From CAZHTS01 sp964535315 (GTDB taxonomy: Bacteria; Chloroflexota; Anaerolineae; Anaerolineales; Anaerolineaceae), in the NCBI GenBank assembly GCA_964535315.1, contig CAZHTS010000057.1, forward strand, positions 1 through 28,538: 28,538 nucleotides of DNA, given 5' to 3'. This document shows, one piece after another, positions 1 to 7,861 of this stretch. The translations under genes were made by a program, and so were the position numbers. Below the pieces are notes generated by a model. It was not told the origin of the DNA, searched no databases, and worked only from the letters and a program-made list of their open reading frames with translations. How positions within the stretch are numbered: position 1 is the stretch's first letter; each line of letters begins with the position of its first letter.

Positions 1-97
1 TTTTAACCGATGGCGCCGGTCCAGCCCAATACAAACACACCTCGTTGGCGCAGAGAAGCGCCCTCTCTTAATCCTGCCAATTCCCGTTTTTCATTAA

Positions 98-2512
98 TCA
101 GCGATCCACCAGCATCAGGGCATACATACCGGGCTGTTTTCCAAAGGCAAACACGGCCTCACCCGCGCCGTAGGTTTCTAACCGCTGCCACTCTCCGGTG
201 CCGGCGTTGTAAAACATGATCGCCAGTTGCTTACCCTGCGGCGGTTGATAACCGGGCGGCAGGAAGAAACGCAGTTCAAAAATCCCACCCGGCCCATTCA
301 GCGCCTGCCCGTCTGCCCCTGTCAGGCTGAGACGGAAAGCCGGCCCCAGGAAGAGGGCCTCCTCGCTCGCGCTTTCGGGCAGCGCCGCTTCTTCCAGGGC
401 TTCCAGCCCGGCGCTGCCGCCGGGCGGCAGCAAATACGCCGGCAGGGTGGCCTGCGCCAACAGACGGTTATCCGGCGCCTCAAGCGGTTGTTTTTCCCAC
501 AGCTTAAAGATCAGCGCCCGCCACGGCTCAAACACAAAGGGGCCGGCCCCGCCGCCGTAAAACACGTGCACCACCTGCGGCCCCAGGCCCATACCGGGAA
601 GAGCGGGCAGATCCACTTCACCCGTATCCTGTGCGCCGCTTGAAGACGGGCAGGTCTGCAACACGCCAGACGCCGGCAGCGGCCCGTTGTAATCCACGCC
701 GCCGTTCCAGCAGGCCATCACCCCGTTCAACGTGGCGCCGGCATTCACATTAATTCCATCCTGCCCGTTGCGGTTGGCAGATACACCGCCCAACAACACC
801 TCTCCGCCGGCGTTAATCGTCAGACCATTTCCGGCGTTGCTGTTGAAAGAAGACATGATGATCGAGACATCACCTGCCGTTACGCTCAGCCCGTCTCCGT
901 TTTGTGAGGAAACAAACGAACTCTGCGCCACCGATACCACGCCTCCCTGACTGGATAGAATACCGCCGCTGCCCCCATTGGTGCTGGCCGTCACCCCGGA
1001 AAGGAAAATGTTGCCATTCGAGGAGATTTCCAGACCGTTGAGCGCGTTCTCCGAAAACTGCCCGCTCAGCACATACACATCCGCTCCCCCAAGCTGGGCG
1101 CCGCTGCCGGTCATCCCCAGAGAATTGCTGGCGGTCACATTGCCGAGCATCACCGTATGATTGGAGACGGCATACAGCCCCGTTCCGGTGGTGTTGGTGA
1201 AAGAACTGTTGTTAATGTCCACTCCATCGCTGCCATTCACCCAGGCCCCGTATCCACACACTCCCCCAAGACAACGGCCGTTATCGTCAGCGTTCACGTA
1301 CTCCAACGAAACGTAGGCGCCCTGGCCATGTACGCCGCCCAAGGTGTTATCATCAAAAGTTGCGTAAGAGACGCCCACCACCCCGCTGGCAGACAGCGTC
1401 GCTCCGTATTGGCCGTTCAGCGTGGCAAACACGCGCTCCAACGTCGCCCTGCCGCCGCTGCTCTGAACGACCAGGCCGTTGGCCTTGTTGGCGTTGAAAC
1501 GGCTGTCGCCGACGTACACATTGCCATCGGCGGCGATTACCGCCCCGGCCGGGTTGTTATTGCTGTCCACCTCGTACAACTCGACCTGCCCGTGGTGATT
1601 GCGAATTTCAACCCCCGGCGCAGTCGCCCCGCTCGCCTGACGTACGCTGGTGTTGGATAGCTCCACGGCGCCGCTATTGCCATCCAGCAGCAGACCACCT
1701 TTCTGGATATCCAATTCGCCAAGATCAAAGCGCGTCGCCGTGTTGTCCGTCAGTTGCAGGTTGCCCTCCACGCGCACCCCCTGCACGCCGATCCAGCTCA
1801 TGCCCGTCAGGCTGGCAATGGACACGTTGCCACGCAGGATTGTGGCGTCCGCTCCGGCGCCCAGGATCTCAAAGGCGCCCGGCGCCTGGGAACTAAACGA
1901 AGTCGGGGTGATCTGGATATTCACCCCGCTAAACGTGCCGGCCTCGATCCGCAGGCGCGCCCCTTCGCCCGGGTTGAACAGTTGCGCCTGCAAATCCGCC
2001 AGCGCCTCGGTGATGGTGGCGCGTGCTGCTCCGCACGAAATCTCCGCCCCCGTGGTGGTATTGACGATGCACAGGCGCGGGTCGGCGGCGATCACCGCCG
2101 CGGCGTCCTGCGAGACCAGCGGCAGTGGCTGCCCGTCCGCCGCCAGCACCTCAACCGCCAGCCCCAACTGCGCCGCCGTGTCCATCACCTGCGCCACCGG
2201 GGTCTCGTCAGGGACAGGGGTTTCATCGGGCTGCGGCGTCTGTGTCACCTCTGGCAGCGTCGGGCCGCCATCCTCAGGGACCTCCGGGGTGGACGCCGGC
2301 GGTTGTTCGTCTCCAGCGGGCGTTTCCTGGGCGCCGGATTCTGGCGCCTCCTCGGGCGGCGTATCTGCATCTTCGTTGTTTACCACCGGCGCGGCCGGCT
2401 CCTGAGGTTGATCGCCATCCTGGGCGTACACCCGCCCCGGCGAAAACAGAACCAGGCCCACCAGCAACACGCTCAACAGCAGCGCCTGGCACCATCTTTT
2501 CATACCCATCAT
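98..2512 (-). CDS. Secreted right-handed beta-helix repeat protein
   Basis: Predicted exported protein of about 804 residues. The N-terminus has a typical signal peptide: Lys-Arg, a Leu/Val-rich core, then VYA before QDG as a likely signal peptidase I site. An acidic Pro/Glu/Thr-rich stretch follows (about residues 30-105), reading as a flexible stalk. Residues about 140-640 hold many degenerate repeats of about 20-25 residues with alternating small hydrophobics, Asn and Gly (for example VYVGDSRFNANKANGLVV), the pattern of pectate-lyase-like parallel beta-helices. The last 170 residues look like a separate beta-rich domain with no anchor or sorting motif. I chose the ATG at 2512 because GGAGG lies 5 nt upstream; an in-frame ATG at 2527 lacks this. 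No catalytic residues are recognisable, so an enzymatic role is not supported; adhesin or surface-layer component is a guess. Cys occur in close pairs, compatible with disulfides outside the cell. Confidence 0.75.
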   Translation of the reverse strand: MMGMKRWCQALLLSVLLVGLVLFSPGRVYAQDGDQPQEPAAPVVNNEDADTPPEEAPESGAQETPAGDEQPPASTPEVPEDGGPTLPEVTQTPQPDETPVPDETPVAQVMDTAAQLGLAVEVLAADGQPLPLVSQDAAAVIAADPRLCIVNTTTGAEISCGAARATITEALADLQAQLFNPGEGARLRIEAGTFSGVNIQITPTSFSSQAPGAFEILGAGADATILRGNVSIASLTGMSWIGVQGVRVEGNLQLTDNTATRFDLGELDIQKGGLLLDGNSGAVELSNTSVRQASGATAPGVEIRNHHGQVELYEVDSNNNPAGAVIAADGNVYVGDSRFNANKANGLVVQSSGGRATLERVFATLNGQYGATLSASGVVGVSYATFDDNTLGGVHGQGAYVSLEYVNADDNGRCLGGVCGYGAWVNGSDGVDINNSSFTNTTGTGLYAVSNHTVMLGNVTASNSLGMTGSGAQLGGADVYVLSGQFSENALNGLEISSNGNIFLSGVTASTNGGSGGILSSQGGVVSVAQSSFVSSQNGDGLSVTAGDVSIIMSSFNSNAGNGLTINAGGEVLLGGVSANRNGQDGINVNAGATLNGVMACWNGGVDYNGPLPASGVLQTCPSSSGAQDTGEVDLPALPGMGLGPQVVHVFYGGGAGPFVFEPWRALIFKLWEKQPLEAPDNRLLAQATLPAYLLPPGGSAGLEALEEAALPESASEEALFLGPAFRLSLTGADGQALNGPGGIFELRFFLPPGYQPPQGKQLAIMFYNAGTGEWQRLETYGAGEAVFAFGKQPGMYALMLVDR

Positions 2513-2586
2513 CCTGCCCTCCATCAAAACACCGGCAGCTCACCGCCGGCGTTTTCATCCCCCCGTCAAACAAAGTAGTTAACTTT

Positions 2587-2620
2587 ATTATACGCATAAA
2601 CAGAAGGCAGAAGGTATAAT
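2587..2620. promoter_or_regulatory. Divergent promoter -10 elements between beta-helix gene and MFS gene
   Basis: The 151-bp gap between the divergent genes contains a consensus TATAAT on the plus strand at 2615-2620, about 44 nt before the chosen ATG of the transporter. The minus strand also reads TATAAT (plus-strand ATTATA at 2587-2592), about 75 nt before the beta-helix gene start. Neither has a convincing -35 hexamer at 16-18 nt, so both are -10-only predictions. The plus-strand box contains the first ATG of the longest open frame, which argues that this upstream ATG is not the translation start. Confidence 0.45.
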
Positions 2621-2663
2621 GATTTTGGATTATTCTCCAATTACCGGCACAAAGGATCCCCTC

Positions 2664-3980
2664 ATGCAAGAAAAACAGCATCAACGCGCCATCTGGGCCT
2701 GGACGATGTATGACTGGGCCAACTCCGCCTTTGCCACCACCATCATGGCCGCCGTACTCCCGGTGTACTATTCCAACGTAGCCGCCGGCGACCTGCCCAA
2801 AAATATTGCTACGGCCTATTGGGGGTTCACCACCTCGCTCTCTGCGCTCATCGCTGCCGTGATCAGCCCCGTGTTGGGCGCAGTCGCCGACGTGCGCGGC
2901 TCAAAGAAGCGTTTTCTCACGTTGTTCATGCTGTTGGGCGTCACCGGCACGGCCTTGCTCTACTTCGTGCGCACCGGTGACTGGCTGCTGGCTTCCTTAT
3001 TCTTCTTGTTCGGCAACATCGGCTTTGCCGGCAGCCTGGTGTATTATGACGCCCTGCTGCCGCACGTCGCTCATCCCGAGGAAGTGGACCAGGTATCGTC
3101 GCGCGGCTACGCCATGGGCTACATCGGCGGCGGCATCCTGCTGGCCATCAACCTGGGCATGATCCTGGCCATCCCGGGCTTCTTCCCCGAAGAACAGCAG
3201 GCCGATATCACCGGGTTGATGACGCGCCTCTCGTTCGTCAGCGTGGCCATCTGGTGGTTTGCCTTCACCCTGCCGCTGCTGCGCATCGTCCCCGAACCCG
3301 CACGTCACCTGCTGCCCGGCGAGGAACAGATGAACCCGGTTCGCGCCTCGCTCAAACGCCTGCGCCAGACCTTTAAGGAAATTCGCCGCTACCGCGATTT
3401 GAGCATGTTCCTGCTGGCTTTCTGGATTTACGCCAACGGCATCGGCACCATCATCACCATGGCCACTGCCTACGGCGCCGAGATCGGCATCCAGCAGAAC
3501 ACCCTGATCGGCACGCTGTTGATGGTGCAGTTCCTGGCTGCACCGTTTGCCATGCTGTTTGGCTGGCTTTCCAAGAAACTGGGCGCCAAACCATCGCTCT
3601 TTATTTCTTTGTGCATTTACACCGTCATCGCCGTCGGCGGCTATTTCCTCCAATACGAATGGCAGTTCTGGGCATTGGGCGCCGCCGTCGCCACCGTACA
3701 GGGCGGCAGCCAGGCGCTCAGCCGCTCGTTGATGAGCCGCCTGATGCCCAAAAGCAAATCGGCCGAATTCTTTGGTTTCTTCAGCGTCTTCGAGAAATTC
3801 GCCAACATTGCCGGGCCGGCCCTGTTTGGCCTGGTTTCCACCCTCATGGGCCACAGCCGCTTGAGCATCGTCTCGCTCGTGCTGTTTTTTGCCGTCGGGA
3901 TGATCCTGCTCAAACGAGTCGATGTGGCGCGCGGCGTGCAGGTCGCCGCACAGGAAGAAGCGCGTCTGGCGGCGCAATAA
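2664..3980 (+). CDS. MFS transporter, UMF1 family
   Basis: Integral membrane transporter of 438 residues with about 12 predicted helices. Near the N-terminus it carries YDWANSAF, the hallmark of the UMF1 (ultra-microbacterial / Atg22-like) branch of the major facilitator superfamily. A cytoplasmic loop after helix 2 reads GAVADVRGSKKR, the usual MFS A-like motif, and the central loop (about residues 215-240) is charged as expected between the two six-helix bundles. I start at ATG 2664, where AAAGGA sits 7 nt upstream; the open frame continues back to 2619 but that ATG lies inside a TATAAT box. Family members are poorly characterised, so the substrate is unknown; efflux of small metabolites is only a possibility. 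It appears monocistronic and ends at a strong terminator. Confidence 0.85.
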   Translation: MQEKQHQRAIWAWTMYDWANSAFATTIMAAVLPVYYSNVAAGDLPKNIATAYWGFTTSLSALIAAVISPVLGAVADVRGSKKRFLTLFMLLGVTGTALLYFVRTGDWLLASLFFLFGNIGFAGSLVYYDALLPHVAHPEEVDQVSSRGYAMGYIGGGILLAINLGMILAIPGFFPEEQQADITGLMTRLSFVSVAIWWFAFTLPLLRIVPEPARHLLPGEEQMNPVRASLKRLRQTFKEIRRYRDLSMFLLAFWIYANGIGTIITMATAYGAEIGIQQNTLIGTLLMVQFLAAPFAMLFGWLSKKLGAKPSLFISLCIYTVIAVGGYFLQYEWQFWALGAAVATVQGGSQALSRSLMSRLMPKSKSAEFFGFFSVFEKFANIAGPALFGLVSTLMGHSRLSIVSLVLFFAVGMILLKRVDVARGVQVAAQEEARLAAQ

Positions 3981-4008
3981 GTTTTTCCACCCCATAACGG
4001 TGTCTCAC

Positions 4009-4044
4009 AAAAAATTCCGGGCCTGTAGAGGCCCGGAATTTTTT
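4009..4044. terminator. Bidirectional intrinsic terminator between converging genes
   Basis: A perfect 15-bp inverted repeat (arms 4009-4023 and 4030-4044) encloses the 6-nt loop TGTAGA. The stem core is TTCCGGGCC/GGCCCGGAA, flanked by six A on the left and six T on the right, so either strand forms a GC-rich hairpin followed by a U tract. It lies between the transporter stop (3980) and the epimerase stop (4049) and can serve both. Confidence 0.93.
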
Positions 4045-4048
4045 GCGT

Positions 4049-4459
4049 TCAGTCCTTGATCGTCTGGTAGAGTTCCACCAGCACCCCGTTCGAGGCCTTG
4101 GGGTGAATAAAGGCCATCTTGCGCCCCGGCAGAACCTGCGGCGTCTCGTTGATCAGCCGCACCCCTTTGGCCTTGAGTTCGGCCAGCATTTCTTCGATAT
4201 TATCCACCTCGAAGCACAGGTGATGCATGCCGGGACCTTTTTCGGCCAGGAACTTCGCCAGACCCGAATCGTCGCTGGTCGGCTTGACCAGTTCGACCTC
4301 GCTCTCGCCCACCGGCAAGAACGCCACCATCGATTTCTGGCTGGGCACGTCTTCCACGTGATGTAAATCCAGCCCAAGCGCGTCACGCCAGAAACCCAAC
4401 GCGCCTTCTACCTCAGGAACCACCACAGCCACATGATTGATACGGGTAATTTTTGCCAT
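4049..4459 (-). CDS. mce: Methylmalonyl-CoA epimerase
   Basis: Cytoplasmic enzyme of 136 residues that interconverts (2R)- and (2S)-methylmalonyl-CoA, supplying the isomer used by the mutase encoded just upstream. It shows the vicinal-oxygen-chelate (glyoxalase) fold: two beta-alpha-beta-beta-beta modules beginning with INHVAVVV and MHHLCFEVDNIEE. Expected metal ligands are visible as His9, the His79/80 pair and Glu129 (in LVELY). The start at 4459 is set by AAGGAG about 9 nt upstream and by the family N-terminus; the open frame runs further back but overlaps the mutase gene. Only 28 bp separate it from the mutase stop, so the two are almost certainly co-transcribed. Other VOC enzymes are possible by fold alone, but the neighbour settles the assignment. 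Confidence 0.92.
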   Translation of the reverse strand: MAKITRINHVAVVVPEVEGALGFWRDALGLDLHHVEDVPSQKSMVAFLPVGESEVELVKPTSDDSGLAKFLAEKGPGMHHLCFEVDNIEEMLAELKAKGVRLINETPQVLPGRKMAFIHPKASNGVLVELYQTIKD

Positions 4460-4487
4460 TTTAAATCGCTCCTTGAACAGAACAGAC

Positions 4488-6140
4488 CTATAACCAGGCC
4501 GGCGGTTGGTATTCGCCCCAGGTTTTGCGCAATACGTTGCAGATTTCACCCAACGTGATCTGGGCTTCGACACACTCGATCATCACCGGCAGCATATTAT
4601 CGCTGCCGCGCGCCGCCGCATCAAGGTGCGCCAGCATCTCGCTCACCCTGGCGGCGTCGCGGCGCTGGCGCAAATCCGCCAGGCGCGCCCGCTGGCTGTG
4701 CTCGATGGCCGGGTCTACTCGCAGCGGTTCCAGGTCGGTCGCTTCTTTCACCTGGAAAGCGTTGACGCCCACCACGATTTGTTCGTTCTTTTCGACCGCC
4801 TGCTGGTAACCATAGGCGGCGTCCTGGATCTCACTCTGCATATAACCATTCTCAATGGCCTTGAGCGCCCCGCCCGCCTCGTCAATCCGGCGGATATAAT
4901 CCAATGCCTGGCGTTCGATCTCGTCCGTCAGATATTCGACCAGGTAAGAACCACCCAGAGGATCAATTGTATCGGCCACGCCGGATTCATTGGCGATGAT
5001 CTGCTGGGTGCGCAGCGCCACCCGCACCGACTTCTCGGTCGGCAGCCACAGCGCTTCGTCCATACTGTTGGTGTGCAGCGACTGGGTGCCGCCCAACACC
5101 GCCGCCAGGGCCTGCATCGTCACCCGCACCACGTTATTTTCGGGCTGTTGGGCGGTCAGGGTCGACCCTGCCGTCTGGGTATGGAAACGCAGCATCCACG
5201 AACGCGCATCCTGGGCGCCAAAACGCTCGCGCATGATGCGCGCCCACAGCCGCCGCGCCGCCCGGAATTTGGCCACCTCTTCCAGGAAATTGTTGTGCGC
5301 ATTGAAGAAGAACGAAAGCTGCGAGGCGAACTCATCCACCTTCAAACCGGCCTTGAGCGCCGCCTCAACATACGCCACAGCGTTACACAGGGTAAAGGCC
5401 ACTTCCTGCGCCGCGGTAGAACCGGCCTCACGGATGTGGTAGCCCGAGATGCTGATCGTATTCCAGTGCGGCACGCTGGTCTTACAAAAGGCAAAGATGT
5501 CCGTGATCAGGCGCATGGACGGCGCCGGAGGGAAGATATACGTACCCCGCGCCACGTACTCCTTTAAGATATCGTTCTGGATGGTGCCGCGCAACTTGTT
5601 TGATTCGACCCCCTGCCGTCGCGCCACGGCGATGTACATCGCCAGCAGTACCGACGCCGGAGCGTTGATCGTCATGCTGGTCGAAACCTTGTCCAGCGGA
5701 ATCTCGTTGAACAGGATAGCCATATCTTCAATCGAGCAGATCGAAACCCCCACCTTGCCCACCTCGCCGCTGGCAATCGGGTCATCGGCGTCATAACCGA
5801 TTTGCGTCGGCAAATCAAACGCCACCGAAAGACCCGTTTGACCCTGTTGAAGCAAATAGCGATAACGCCGGTTAGACTCCTCGGCGTTCGAGAAGCCGGC
5901 GTACTGGCGCATCGTCCAGAAGCGTCCCCGATACATCGTCGGCTGGACGCCGCGCGTAAAGGGATACTCCCCCGGCAAACCAAGCTTTTGCATGTAATCG
6001 GCCGCTTCCTCTGGCACGGCCGTGCGCGGCAATTCAATGCCAGACGAAGTTGTAAACACGGGTTTTCGCTCCGGCGATTTCTTCAGTGCCGGATCCACGA
6101 CCTGCTCTTGCCAGCGTTTGTACTCTGCTTTTAGACTCAT
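4488..6140 (-). CDS. mutA: Methylmalonyl-CoA mutase, catalytic (alpha-chain N-terminal) subunit
   Basis: B12-dependent radical isomerase subunit, 550 residues, converting methylmalonyl-CoA to succinyl-CoA (propionate metabolism, or reverse for carbon fixation routes). The protein is the TIM-barrel substrate-binding part only: it ends after the barrel (about residue 550) with no DxHxxG cobalamin-binding domain, so the B12 subunit must be a separate gene outside this window. Diagnostic residues are Tyr80 in RQYAGF (Tyr89 of the Propionibacterium enzyme), Arg198 in VARGTY (Arg207) and His235 in SGYHIREAG (His244). Tyr and Arg at the first two positions favour methylmalonyl-CoA mutase over isobutyryl-CoA mutase, which has Phe and Gln. 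The start is supported by GAGG 5 nt upstream of the ATG. It heads an operon with the epimerase gene. Confidence 0.93.
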   Translation of the reverse strand: MSLKAEYKRWQEQVVDPALKKSPERKPVFTTSSGIELPRTAVPEEAADYMQKLGLPGEYPFTRGVQPTMYRGRFWTMRQYAGFSNAEESNRRYRYLLQQGQTGLSVAFDLPTQIGYDADDPIASGEVGKVGVSICSIEDMAILFNEIPLDKVSTSMTINAPASVLLAMYIAVARRQGVESNKLRGTIQNDILKEYVARGTYIFPPAPSMRLITDIFAFCKTSVPHWNTISISGYHIREAGSTAAQEVAFTLCNAVAYVEAALKAGLKVDEFASQLSFFFNAHNNFLEEVAKFRAARRLWARIMRERFGAQDARSWMLRFHTQTAGSTLTAQQPENNVVRVTMQALAAVLGGTQSLHTNSMDEALWLPTEKSVRVALRTQQIIANESGVADTIDPLGGSYLVEYLTDEIERQALDYIRRIDEAGGALKAIENGYMQSEIQDAAYGYQQAVEKNEQIVVGVNAFQVKEATDLEPLRVDPAIEHSQRARLADLRQRRDAARVSEMLAHLDAAARGSDNMLPVMIECVEAQITLGEICNVLRKTWGEYQPPAWL

Positions 6141-6253
6141 CCTCGCCTCGCTTTGTAGGAATACACTATCGTACAGTATACATCAGCCGGCGCTAAAGTG
6201 GAGTGGAATAATTTATGGTAAACTTCGGACAAACCTCCTGAAAAGGTCGAAAC

Positions 6254-7480
6254 ATGCACACCGAAATCTCACCCTTCCTCCAGTTCTCCATCGCTCTGGC
6301 GATTATCCTGTTTACCGCCAAACTGGCCGGCTATTTCAGCGCCCGTCTCGGGCAGCCCGGCGTGCTGGGCGAACTGATCATCGGCCTGTTGTTGGGCCCC
6401 TCTCTCCTCAACCTGGCCCACTGGCACCCCGTTGCCAATGACTTCATTGAAGAATTCATCTACGAATTGGGCGAAATCGGTGTGCTGCTGTTGATGTTTC
6501 TGGCCGGGCTGGAATTGCACATCAAAGACCTGGCGCGCAATACCCGCGTGGCCGCTTACGCCGGCACGCTGGGGGTGGTTGCCCCCGTTGGCCTGGGGTA
6601 TGTGTTGGGCCTTCTGACCCACATGCCCGGCGACCAGGCGTTGTTTCTCGGGCTGACGCTCGGCGCCACCAGCGTCAGCATCTCTGCCCAGACCCTGATG
6701 GAGCTTAAAATGCTGCGCAGCCGGGTCGGATTGGGGTTGCTGGGCGCAGCCGTCTTTGATGATGTACTGGTCATCCTGCTGCTTTCGGTCGTACTGGCCT
6801 TGCAACATGGCGGCAGTGGCCTGTCCAGTTTTCTCACCATTTTTGGCTGGATGCTGCTCTTCCTGGGGCTCTCGGTCGGTTTTGGCCTGTGGTTACTGCC
6901 GCGCCTGACGGGGTATCTGGGGCGACTGCCGATCAGTCAGGGCGCCGTCACCCTGGCCGTCATTGTGCTGCTCGTTTACGGTCTGGCCGCCGAACTGATC
7001 GGTGGAATGGCCGCCATCACCGGCGCCTTCATCGCCGGATTGATGTTTGCCCGCACCCCCGAAAAAGCGCGCATCGAAGGCGGGATCGCCACGCTCACCT
7101 ACGGCCTGTTCGCCCCCATCTTTTTCGTCAGCATCGGGTTGGGGATCGATCTACACACCGTCCAGCCCAGCGCCCTGTGGTTGTTGCTGCTCGTTTCGAT
7201 CGTCGCCATCGCCGGCAAAATGTTAGGAGCCGGGTTGGGCGCGCGCCTGGGACGCTTTTCCTGGCGCGAATCCTGGCAGTTGGGCGCCGGCATGATCTCG
7301 CGCGGCGAGGTCGGCCTGATCGTGGCCCGCGAAGGTTTTAAAGATGGTCTGCTAAGCCCCGAAGCTGTTTCGGCCATCATCGGTATGATCCTGATTACCA
7401 CCCTGATCACCCCTCCCCTGTTACGTCTGCTCTTCGATCGAGACGGAAAGAGCAGCCCTTCCTCCACTCAACCGCGATAA
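6254..7480 (+). CDS. CPA2-type cation/proton antiporter (Kef/NapA-like membrane domain)
   Basis: Membrane antiporter of 408 residues with about 12-13 helices, predicted to exchange Na+ or K+ for H+. The Asp-Asp pair at residues 169-170 (AAVFDDVLVIL) is the ion-binding motif of electrogenic CPA2 members. The preceding stretch GATSVSISAQTLMELK (138-153) and the late motif SRGEVGLIVA (349-358) match the conserved crossover-region segments of Na+/H+ antiporters. No TrkA-N/RCK domain follows the membrane part, and the protein ends shortly after the last helix, so any nucleotide control would have to come from another protein. It starts a three-gene operon; the next gene begins 15 bp downstream and encodes a small PII-like protein. 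The start ATG has only a weak AAAAGG about 8 nt upstream. Confidence 0.88.
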   Translation: MHTEISPFLQFSIALAIILFTAKLAGYFSARLGQPGVLGELIIGLLLGPSLLNLAHWHPVANDFIEEFIYELGEIGVLLLMFLAGLELHIKDLARNTRVAAYAGTLGVVAPVGLGYVLGLLTHMPGDQALFLGLTLGATSVSISAQTLMELKMLRSRVGLGLLGAAVFDDVLVILLLSVVLALQHGGSGLSSFLTIFGWMLLFLGLSVGFGLWLLPRLTGYLGRLPISQGAVTLAVIVLLVYGLAAELIGGMAAITGAFIAGLMFARTPEKARIEGGIATLTYGLFAPIFFVSIGLGIDLHTVQPSALWLLLLVSIVAIAGKMLGAGLGARLGRFSWRESWQLGAGMISRGEVGLIVAREGFKDGLLSPEAVSAIIGMILITTLITPPLLRLLFDRDGKSSPSSTQPR

Positions 7481-7495
7481 AGGAGACCCATCGCC

Positions 7496-7861
7496 ATGTA
7501 CATGATCCTGTTTGTCCTGCACGATACCTCCCAACTCGAAGACGTCTTGAGCGCCTGGGAACAATGCGGCGTGGGCGGGGTGACCATCCTGCCCAGCACC
7601 GGCCTGGTGCGTTTCCGCCAGTACGGCCCGCTGCGCGACGACCTGCCCCTCTTCCCCAGTCTGGATGACGTCATGGCCCACGTCCAGAACAGCAACCGCA
7701 CCCTGTTGACCATCGTCCAGAACGACGAAATGGTTGACCGGGTGGTGGCTGCTACCCAGCAAGCTACCGGCGATCTGTCGCAGCCCAATACCGGCATTCT
7801 GGCCGTCCTGCCGCTGGCGCGGGTGTACGGCTTAAACCGCCAGACAGGCGAGGCAAAATGA
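7496..7861 (+). CDS. Small PII-like protein of unknown ligand
   Basis: Cytoplasmic protein of 121 residues with no membrane segment. I do not recognise a named family with certainty, but the layout suggests a PII/CutA-like ferredoxin fold. It begins with a hydrophobic strand (MILFVLHD) and a helix (LEDVLSAWEQCGVGGVTIL), has a loop rich in charged and aromatic residues in the middle, and ends with GILAVLPLARVYGL, which resembles the closing strand of PII proteins (GKIFVLPVERVY). It has AAAGGAG about 10 nt before the ATG and overlaps the next gene by 4 bp (ATGA), indicating translational coupling. Sitting between an antiporter lacking its own regulatory domain and a DUF1786 gene, it could be a sensor for transporter control. 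That role is inference; the fold call needs a profile or structure search. Confidence 0.6.
   Translation: MYMILFVLHDTSQLEDVLSAWEQCGVGGVTILPSTGLVRFRQYGPLRDDLPLFPSLDDVMAHVQNSNRTLLTIVQNDEMVDRVVAATQQATGDLSQPNTGILAVLPLARVYGLNRQTGEAK

Noticed and set aside
47..62. Hairpin GGCGC-AGAGAA-GCGCC after the beta-helix gene as a terminator
   Set aside because: Only 5 bp of stem and no T run on the side where the minus-strand transcript would end; positions 1-97 otherwise show nothing I can name.
2997..3995. Minus-strand open frame (332 codons) opposite the MFS gene
   Set aside because: Hydrophilic antisense mirror of transmembrane codons; the converging terminator at 4009-4044 would also cut off its supposed promoter side.
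4506..5567. Plus-strand open frame (353 codons) opposite the mutase gene
   Set aside because: Arg/His/Gln-rich composition and exact antisense placement to conserved mutase sequence; no ribosome site.
6141..6253. Regulatory palindrome in the gap between the mutase and antiporter genes
   Set aside because: AT-rich stretches such as GTATACTGTACGATAGTGTAT hint at symmetry but arms do not pair beyond four bases; no firm operator or promoter could be defined.
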